In this document: piece by piece, positions 41,208 to 46,422 of the stretch
How the letters are laid out: the number at the start of each line of letters is the position of its first letter
Position numbering within the stretch: position 1 is the first letter of the stretch
Assembly (NCBI RefSeq): GCF_020532805.1
Contig: NZ_MQTQ01000083.1
Coordinates: 1 to 46,422, forward strand
From: Arthrobacter sp. SO5
Lineage (GTDB): Bacteria > Actinomycetota > Actinomycetes > Actinomycetales > Micrococcaceae
Direction: 5' to 3'
Length of the DNA: 46,422 nucleotides
Notes under the pieces: model-generated
Database searches by the model: none
Told to the model about the DNA's origin: nothing
What the model saw: only the letters and a program-made list of their open reading frames with translations
Translations under genes and position numbers: made by a program

Positions 41208-41636
41208 CTAGTCCGTTGATTTCATTTCGTCCTCGAGAATTTTGGCGATGGCCTCCGTTGCCTCCGGAGATAGGTCACCGAGTGCTCGGGCCGCGAAACT
41301 ACGGACTTCAGCGATTCTCATCGCCTTCAAGAGTTTGAGCTGAGCCTCCACCCTGGCTGGCAGGGATGGATCCGAGTCCAAAAGATATGCCGCGGGGACG
41401 CCGAAGAAGTCGGCCAGGGCTGATAGGAGCTTAGGATCCGTTACGGTCGCCCCTGTCCCCTCCCGCATATAGAACCAGCGTGCCCGCGACAAACCGACGC
41501 CCTTAGCGGCAAGCGCAGACTGGATGTCAGCAAATTTGTATGGGTGTCCGCCCTCTGCGACGACGACGTCCATGAGGAGGTCCAAACGGCGGGATAGCTC
41601 TTCTCGCCGCTTGGACGCGTTCTGCTTGTTGATCAT
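41208..41636 (-). CDS. XRE-family helix-turn-helix regulator
   Basis: 142 residues. The helix-turn-helix region spans about 28-80 (YKFADIQSALAAKGVGLSRA; LLSALADFFGVPAAYLL), with the spacing of XRE/EspR-like proteins. The C-terminal helices (EAQLKLLKAMRIAEVRSFAA; SPEATEAIAKILEDEM) probably mediate dimerisation. It is the last gene of the oxygenase-protease-membrane-regulator operon, overlapping the membrane-protein gene by four bases. In ImmR/ImmA-type pairs the protease inactivates the XRE repressor, and this regulator is the natural substrate of the ImmA-like protein encoded two genes upstream. Confidence 0.8.
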   Translation of the reverse strand: MINKQNASKRREELSRRLDLLMDVVVAEGGHPYKFADIQSALAAKGVGLSRARWFYMREGTGATVTDPKLLSALADFFGVPAAYLLDSDPSLPARVEAQLKLLKAMRIAEVRSFAARALGDLSPEATEAIAKILEDEMKSTD

Positions 41637-42646
41637 GCTGCGGTCCTATCAGTGCTTGAAGTTGTTAGCGGTGCTTTCATCAGTCGTTCTGCTTGAATGA
41701 GGATCGATCCGTGGGTGGCCCACGTGTCCGAGAGCCCGTCGGGATCAACCAGAAGGCAGTCCCGGATTTCGGTTATGCGGCGCTGCAGAGCCGTGTGGGG
41801 TCTGGCGTTGAAAACATCCGCTACAGGGAGTCTGCCGTTGTGGAGCACCAAGTTCGGCTTCCCTCTAGTGGCTGCTCGCCAGAGAGGAAGCATCCGGAGT
41901 AAGTGCCACCTGGCAGCGATGTCGAAGGAGACCGTGTGTCCTATGCCAACCAAACGCGAGGTTGAAAGCCCTGCTGCAACGCAGATAACGGCCACCCCCT
42001 GGCCTACGCCGTAGTACGGGGAAAACGATTCTTGAATGGAGCGGTCGGCCACAAATTGCAGCACAGATCTAGCAGCTAGCAGGGAAATGGCACCCAGGCA
42101 GCCGGCGCAGACGAGGAAGAAACCGAACCGGAAGGCAGCGGACATTTGTCGAAGATGACTGACAAGAACTCTGACGATGCTGGCGCTGGTGTAGGCGATG
42201 AAGGAAGAAGCGGCCAAGAGGAAGGCCATCATGCCCGGTTGGGATCCATAGGTACGGATCAACGAGGGGCTGGTGACGGGAAGGTCGCTCATCAAGAATC
42301 CAGCTATAAGAATCAGAGATGCGAGTATCCAAGCAACTTTGTGCCGTCCAAAGGTACCTCGGCGTGCGTTGGCGACGATATTTGCGGATGCACCAGCAGC
42401 GCTGGTGACAGCTACATGTAGTTGCGAGAAGGCTGCGAGAACGGACAGGGAGAGAATCAACCCGGCGAGATTGCGGCCTCCCATGATTGAGTCGACAGCG
42501 ACGTAAACCGGCTCGATGTACAGGGTGAATCCTGCTGTCGCGAAAACTGAAGCCATGAAAGCCGGCCGCGCAGGAGGATTCCAGAGGGCCGAAACTCTCA
42601 GAAGTGTCAGGAGTCCCAGGCAAGAGGCCACAAGTACACTCATCAC
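41633..42646 (-). CDS. MAB_1171c-type seven-helix membrane protein
   Basis: 337 residues from GTG 42646 (an ATG follows directly). Seven hydrophobic segments run through residues 1-230, for example LAGLILSLSVLAAFSQLHVA, VAWILASLILIAGFLM, GMMAFLLAASSFIAYTSASI and GVGQGVAVICVAAGLS. A soluble C-terminal part of about 100 residues (HLLRMLPLWRAATRGKPNLV; LQRRITEIRDCLLVDPDGLS) follows. This is the plan of the MAB_1171c family of putative transporters. With a regulator and a protease in the same operon, a sensor or exporter of a small molecule is possible. Overlaps both neighbours by four bases. Confidence 0.75.
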   Translation of the reverse strand: MMSVLVASCLGLLTLLRVSALWNPPARPAFMASVFATAGFTLYIEPVYVAVDSIMGGRNLAGLILSLSVLAAFSQLHVAVTSAAGASANIVANARRGTFGRHKVAWILASLILIAGFLMSDLPVTSPSLIRTYGSQPGMMAFLLAASSFIAYTSASIVRVLVSHLRQMSAAFRFGFFLVCAGCLGAISLLAARSVLQFVADRSIQESFSPYYGVGQGVAVICVAAGLSTSRLVGIGHTVSFDIAARWHLLRMLPLWRAATRGKPNLVLHNGRLPVADVFNARPHTALQRRITEIRDCLLVDPDGLSDTWATHGSILIQAERLMKAPLTTSSTDRTAA

Positions 42647-43179
42647 CCGAACACCTCGGCGAACTTTGACGGCTCATCCATTGGGCGGCGATTGGCGCGC
42701 CAGATACGGTCCATAATGATGTCCGCGAAGCTCTCCGCGCGTTTCTCTTCCACCACGGTAAATGTTGAGCAGGTGGCAGACCGGCGCCGTCCCAGCAGCT
42801 TCGGTTCGACGTCGCCCACCTGCAGCTGTCTGGTGACCATCGCCGAACCCAGAAGGGGCATAGGGCGTGCCACGTTTCCTCGGGCCCGCTCGTGATGGCC
42901 CAATAGCAGATGACCAAATTCGTGACACACATAATGGTCCTCGCGCCGGCGTTCATCGGCGGGCGCGAACAGGACGAGGTCTACGCTCTCGTTGCAGTAC
43001 GTCATGGCGCAGACCAGGCTGCCCGAAAGCTCCTCGGTTCTCCGGACCACCAGTTTCCGTGCCCGCCTTGTAGAGACGATGTGGCGCAGCCCATCCAGGG
43101 TCAGTTTTTCAGGTAAACCGAGCTCGGAGATAGTTGATTGAACCAATCCGACGTAGCTAGGGGCGATAAGCGGAGTCAT
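42643..43179 (-). CDS. ImmA/IrrE-type metallopeptidase
   Basis: 178 residues. The zinc motif is YVCHEFGHLLLGHHERA (HEFGH at 86-90), followed by the third-ligand region EEKRAESFADIIMDRIW, the usual ImmA/IrrE arrangement. Family members cut XRE-type repressors in response to DNA damage or cell-cell signals. Here the XRE regulator is two genes downstream in the same operon. The gene overlaps its neighbours through ATGA on one side and GTGA on the other, so stoichiometry is probably fixed by coupling. No membrane segment is seen; the adjacent seven-helix protein may bring the signal. The sequence looks active. Confidence 0.85.
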   Translation of the reverse strand: MTPLIAPSYVGLVQSTISELGLPEKLTLDGLRHIVSTRRARKLVVRRTEELSGSLVCAMTYCNESVDLVLFAPADERRREDHYVCHEFGHLLLGHHERARGNVARPMPLLGSAMVTRQLQVGDVEPKLLGRRRSATCSTFTVVEEKRAESFADIIMDRIWRANRRPMDEPSKFAEVFG

Positions 43180-44132
43180 GGTTTGACGGGTCCCAGGTCT
43201 TCGAGTGCGTAACCGGAGGGGTACTGCGAAGAACCTGACAAGCCAGGCCTGAACCGCGGCGTCGTCCTCAGAGGGCGCCTTGATGACACGGCGGCTTTGA
43301 ACTTCAAGAGTCCTGCCAGCACCTTCGCAACGAAGGGCTTCGGTTGGGGAAGACCCAGTGCTGACGACTGCCTCTCGTCTTCGAGCATTGCAGACAGGAT
43401 CAATTCTGTGGCCGGACGCACCGGCGCCGGCAGGCGCCCGCGGAGGACGCCTAGTGTCGAGCTCATCAAGCTCAGCCCGGCGGGACTCGGCGCCACATAC
43501 TCCTGTTCATAGCTGTCCAGGAATTCCTCAGCGCCTGCGAAATCGTTGGGGATATCTTGCAGTCCCATGCGTGTTCCGAGCTCAGCGAAGAAATCCACGG
43601 CCGCTTGTTTTTCAACGTCCAAGGATTGGCGCCAAGCGTGCCTGTCCACCCACCGAATCGGAACGACCAGCATCGTCATCAGGACATAGACGAAGTCAGC
43701 ATTGCTTCCGGGGACACCCTTATGCACGTTACGCAAGAGCGCGACCATTGCAGCACCCCGCTCGCTATCAAGCCCTCCGGCGATGATCTCGTAGATCACG
43801 ATCGCGGTGTCATAAGACCTCTTCTGGGGGCGTGAGCGAATCTCCCCCGTCGCCTCCAGCGCTTTGGCCAGCGAAGGGACGGAAAAGTTTCGGTAGTAGG
43901 CCAAAAAGAAGCCCAGATCCATGTCTTCGGCCAGGTCGAAGAGAACGAACTGACGATAGATATCTTCGTACTGTCCGCGGCTGAGCGTTTTTTGCCGGGC
44001 AATACTTTCCACTCGGCTTGTGTGCATCAATTCAAACTCCCGAAAAAGAGGCTGGAAGGCCCTCTCATGGACCGACCAGACAGGAAGGGTGCTCCAGAGA
44101 GACGTTGTGTGTGCCCGTGTACCCTTAGACAT
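43176..44132 (-). CDS. MpaB-like oxygenase (DUF2236)
   Basis: 318 residues from ATG 44132; a TTG at 44138 precedes it. The protein resembles the DUF2236/MpaB family of haem-dependent oxygenases: helical segments QYEDIYRQFVLFDLAEDMDL and FFLAYYRNFSVPSLAKALEA, the RPQKRSYDTA box, NVHKGVPGSNADFVYVLMTM with a candidate haem-ligand His, and RWVDRHAWR. Family members oxidise hydrophobic substrates such as rubber (Lcp) or act in the biosynthesis of natural products. It is the first gene of a four-gene overlapping operon with a protease, a membrane protein and an XRE regulator, an unexpected place for an oxygenase. A role in making or destroying a signal molecule is a hypothesis only. Confidence 0.7.
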   Translation of the reverse strand: MSKGTRAHTTSLWSTLPVWSVHERAFQPLFREFELMHTSRVESIARQKTLSRGQYEDIYRQFVLFDLAEDMDLGFFLAYYRNFSVPSLAKALEATGEIRSRPQKRSYDTAIVIYEIIAGGLDSERGAAMVALLRNVHKGVPGSNADFVYVLMTMLVVPIRWVDRHAWRQSLDVEKQAAVDFFAELGTRMGLQDIPNDFAGAEEFLDSYEQEYVAPSPAGLSLMSSTLGVLRGRLPAPVRPATELILSAMLEDERQSSALGLPQPKPFVAKVLAGLLKFKAAVSSRRPLRTTPRFRPGLSGSSQYPSGYALEDLGPVKP

Positions 44133-44148
44133 GTCCAAGATTGATTAT
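44124..44148 (-). promoter_or_regulatory. near-leaderless promoter and operator of the oxygenase operon
   Basis: On the minus strand a -10 TATAAT (44143-44148) lies only 11 bases before the ATG at 44132, so the transcript should have almost no leader, which is common in actinobacteria. The start codon lies in the dyad GGACATGTCTAAG. The plus-strand 10-mer CTTAGACATG at 44124-44133 recurs at 41188-41197 behind the operon. It is a likely XRE operator overlapping the transcription start. Confidence 0.55.
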
Positions 44149-44272
44149 AGTGGTTGGACGATCTAAAGAGATCGAGAAGGCCGCTCCTGATCCGACACGC
44201 CGGGTTCACATCCCACTTAAGGCAATCGGATTGATATTGGCTAGGGCTCGGTACACAAACTTAGGAGGGTCC

Positions 44273-44476
44273 ATGGCACGGATGCATAAGGGCGATCGCC
44301 TGACTGTCACATCCAAGATTCCCCGCGCGGATGCCGTAAAGCTCAGCAGAGTCGTAGAAATCACCTCTGAGAGCCGCTCTGAACTGCTCGCGCGGCTGCT
44401 GCATGAGCACCTAAGCACCATCGACCTTGATGCCCTAGAAGGCCAGGAGTCCCTGCCTATCGCTAAGGCCAGTTAA
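44273..44476 (+). CDS. small ribbon-helix-helix-like protein
   Basis: 67 residues from ATG 44273, with TAGGAGGG directly upstream; the longer frame has no ribosome site. The pattern LTVTSKIPRADAVKLSRVVE (beta strand, then helix) and SESRSELLARLLHEHLSTID (second helix) is that of a ribbon-helix-helix DNA-binding protein like CopG or ParG. It is divergent from the oxygenase operon and followed by a good terminator. It precedes the replication gene on the same strand, so it may be a copy-number or partition regulator, or an antagonist of the divergent operon. The function is not established. Confidence 0.6.
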   Translation: MARMHKGDRLTVTSKIPRADAVKLSRVVEITSESRSELLARLLHEHLSTIDLDALEGQESLPIAKAS

Positions 44477-44480
44477 AGAC

Positions 44481-44507
44481 TGAAGGCCCGCACTAGGCGG
44501 GCCTTCA
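44481..44507 (+). terminator. terminator after the small ribbon-helix-helix gene
   Basis: A perfect 11-bp stem TGAAGGCCCGC-ACTAG-GCGGGCCTTCA begins five bases after the stop and is followed by AAAAGT. It is GC-rich with a short loop and probably works in both directions, insulating the replication gene. Confidence 0.7.
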
Positions 44508-44617
44508 AAAAGTATGCGTTCAGATCCGAATCTTGGCGGACAACGATCTGAACTTTCCACAAGCTCCCCGTGAGGGGCGCTCCATTCGCTATACCTCGAA
44601 GGGACTAGCTGTTGTCT

Positions 44618-46422
44618 ATGGTACCTGTCGCGGCCGCGCCGTCAACAACTGACGCAGCCCCGTCCGCGTGTCAAGTCACGCCGGTCATGGCGTGGAAGCT
44701 GGCCCCGCTGATCGCAGGCGCCCCGACGTATCGCCTGGGACGTTGGATAAAGGGCCGGTTTCAGTACCCCCGGCCGCTAAACGCGCCCCGGATCACCGGT
44801 TCCCTCCCAAGGGAGCCGGCGGCCGTTCCCATTCATGGAGCAGATGGCTCCGTGGCGACTCTCTGCCTTGACCTTGACACTTCTAAAGCGCTGCAAGGCG
44901 TCGTCGATGACGATGCCCGACGCCTCGGGGACTTTCTGGAAAGCTGCGGTGTCCGCTACGTCGCGGACTTCTCCCCCAGCGGCGGACGCCACCTCTACAT
45001 CCCGCTCGCGGAACGTGTTAGCGGCCCGGAGGCCCGGGAACTCATCGAAGCCATGACCCTGCTGGCTCCGAGTCTTGATCCCAGCCCGCACCAGAACGTT
45101 ACCGACGGCTGTATCCGGGTTCCAGGAACCGCACATAAGTCTGGAGGGCACCAGATCCTCACCACGCCTCTGGCAATGGCCTACGACATTATGCGGCGCC
45201 GCAACTCCGCCAGCGCTGTCACTGCTCTCCGAAGTGCTCTGGCGCCCGAACTCCAGCGGGCCCGCAAACTGAAAGACCGCACTGCCAAAATGGCGGCCGC
45301 GGCGACGGCTCACGGTATCCGCCCCGTCCCCTTTGGCGGGAGCCAATCTCCCTTACGGGTGCTGGCCCGTACCGGGCTGTACGACACAGCCAAATACGCC
45401 AGCCCGTCAGAGGCCCGCATGGCGGTCCTGAACCACTTCGCCGCCTGCGGCTGGACCCTGGACCAGGTCCGCCTCGAGCTGGGTGGCCAGTTCCCCGGCC
45501 TTGCAGCCCTGTACACCAACACCGACCGGCAGGAACGCCTCATCTACTCGGAGTGGACCGAAGCCTGCCGCTGGATCGAAAAACGGGGAACCCAGCCAAC
45601 AGGCAGAAGAGCTACCCGTATTAACGACACAAGCCCCACAGAACCCACAGGGGGGGCGACTAGAACCAGCAGCAAAGCTGCTGTGCACCAGCTCGTGAAC
45701 GATCTTGAAAATGTCCTCTACGCCGTGCTGGACCACAGACTGAAAGAACGCGGCCGCGAAGGCCTGAGCCTGCGCCTGCTGCTGCGCGCAGTACTCGGCT
45801 ACATGCGAACCATGGAGACCGACCTGTTGGACGTAGGCTGCCGTACCTTCGCCACCGCACTGGGTAAACACCACGGCACCATCGCCAGACTCCTCCCGAT
45901 GCTCCAACAAGCCTCAGACGGCATCCTGACCAAAGTCGCCGATGCCCGCGGCCGCAACGCTGATACCTACGTGATCCAACTCCCCCAGCACTTTGAACAA
46001 CTCGCACGCGATCTCTCCTGGCGGAGTGGAAAAATCCATGGCATCCGCCCCGTCTTCCGCGCCCTGGGCGACGTCGCCGCCCTCGTCTACGAATCCATCG
46101 AACGCGGACGACTCTCCCCCACGACAGCAGCCATCGTCCGGTCCACAGGACTCAGCCGCACGGCCGTCGAAACGTCCCTGGCAACCATGGGCAGCTACGA
46201 CATGATCGAACGCCGGCACGGACACTGGACCATTACGGCCGGGACCAGCCTTACGGCGCTGGCCCGGCGGCTCGGGGCATTAGACGATGCCGCAGAGCAG
46301 ATTAGCCGTCATCGGCTGCAGCGCGCAGTTTGGCACGCCTGGTTGGATCGCAACCTAGTACCCGAACTGGCAGAACACGAAGTGGAAGAGCCCGACTCGG
46401 ACCTGTACTGGATCCCTCCCTC
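44618..46422 (+). CDS. primase-like plasmid replication protein (3' end beyond window)
   Basis: At least 601 codons, open to the right edge. The start is ATG 44618, in frame with ATG 44687; GAAGGGA lies about 12 bases upstream of the first. The N-terminal 190 residues look like an archaeo-eukaryotic-type primase domain: TLCLDLDTSKA (Asp85, Asp87), then YVADFSPSGGRHLYIPL (SGGRH at 121-125), then CIRVPGTAHKSGGHQ. Next come a helical region and two winged-helix-like parts (FATALGKHHGTIARLLPMLQ; IVRSTGLSRTAVETSLATMG), which would bind origin DNA. This layout fits replication proteins of actinobacterial plasmids that both prime and initiate. The origin is probably in or near this gene. The end of the protein is not visible. 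Confidence 0.75.
   Translation, partial: MVPVAAAPSTTDAAPSACQVTPVMAWKLAPLIAGAPTYRLGRWIKGRFQYPRPLNAPRITGSLPREPAAVPIHGADGSVATLCLDLDTSKALQGVVDDDARRLGDFLESCGVRYVADFSPSGGRHLYIPLAERVSGPEARELIEAMTLLAPSLDPSPHQNVTDGCIRVPGTAHKSGGHQILTTPLAMAYDIMRRRNSASAVTALRSALAPELQRARKLKDRTAKMAAAATAHGIRPVPFGGSQSPLRVLARTGLYDTAKYASPSEARMAVLNHFAACGWTLDQVRLELGGQFPGLAALYTNTDRQERLIYSEWTEACRWIEKRGTQPTGRRATRINDTSPTEPTGGATRTSSKAAVHQLVNDLENVLYAVLDHRLKERGREGLSLRLLLRAVLGYMRTMETDLLDVGCRTFATALGKHHGTIARLLPMLQQASDGILTKVADARGRNADTYVIQLPQHFEQLARDLSWRSGKIHGIRPVFRALGDVAALVYESIERGRLSPTTAAIVRSTGLSRTAVETSLATMGSYDMIERRHGHWTITAGTSLTALARRLGALDDAAEQISRHRLQRAVWHAWLDRNLVPELAEHEVEEPDSDLYWIPP

Overview
The window looks like part of a conjugative plasmid (or integrated plasmid) of a high-GC actinobacterium, most likely Micrococcaceae such as Arthrobacter. 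The reasons are the GC-rich sequence with AGGAGG-type ribosome sites and many GTG starts, the actinobacterial secretion genes (SCO6880-like, DUF4913, DUF6668, CHAP hydrolase), a KfrA-like protein, a primase-type replication protein and a MobC/VirD2-type relaxase. The taxon is inferred from protein style only.

Layout. (1) 1-7.2 kb is a mobile-element region: a GIY-YIG protein cut by the left edge, a dead resolvase fragment, an Mrr-like nuclease, an intact serine resolvase, a small lipoprotein, and a Tn554-type transposition module (tnpA, tnpB, tnpC) with the tail of a second tnpC beside it. (2) 7.5-16.0 kb is a complete type I restriction-modification operon: hsdM, hsdS, a GIY-YIG/DUF4357 protein, hsdR and a YgjP-type metallopeptidase, all with overlapping ends. 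(3) 16.0-18.6 kb is an SOS mutagenesis operon (umuD, umuC and two small genes) behind a LexA-type box, preceded by two 81-bp tandem repeats. (4) 18.9-23.2 kb holds plasmid maintenance genes and debris: a helicase-associated-domain protein, kfrA with a CTACTA-type operator, and a parB whose N-terminal half has been replaced by the first 31 codons of an IS110 transposase, followed by hairpins and a strong terminator.

(5) 23.2-26.7 kb is the mobilisation block: an inverted repeat, mobC, a relaxase and a coiled-coil partner. (6) 26.7-29.2 kb is a cargo slot with two convergent unfamiliar genes, one with an HNH-like zinc signature. (7) 40.7-29.2 kb, read on the minus strand, is one long type IV secretion operon: CHAP/lysozyme hydrolase, frameshifted lipoprotein, ParA-like ATPase, DUF6668, pilin-like protein, VirB8-like protein, VirB6/TrbL-like protein, SCO6880-like protein, VirB4 ATPase, VirD4 coupling ATPase and DUF4913. 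A winged-helix regulator is divergent to it. (8) 41.2-44.5 kb carries a tightly coupled four-gene operon (MpaB-like oxygenase, ImmA/IrrE protease, seven-helix MAB_1171c-type membrane protein, XRE regulator). This is the best candidate for an undescribed system. (9) A primase-like replication gene runs off the right edge.

Functionally, replication (right edge), partition (kfrA, ParA, broken parB) and transfer (mobilisation block plus secretion operon) form the backbone. The restriction system, the nucleases, the SOS polymerase and the XRE/ImmA operon are accessory cargo that would affect establishment in a new host.
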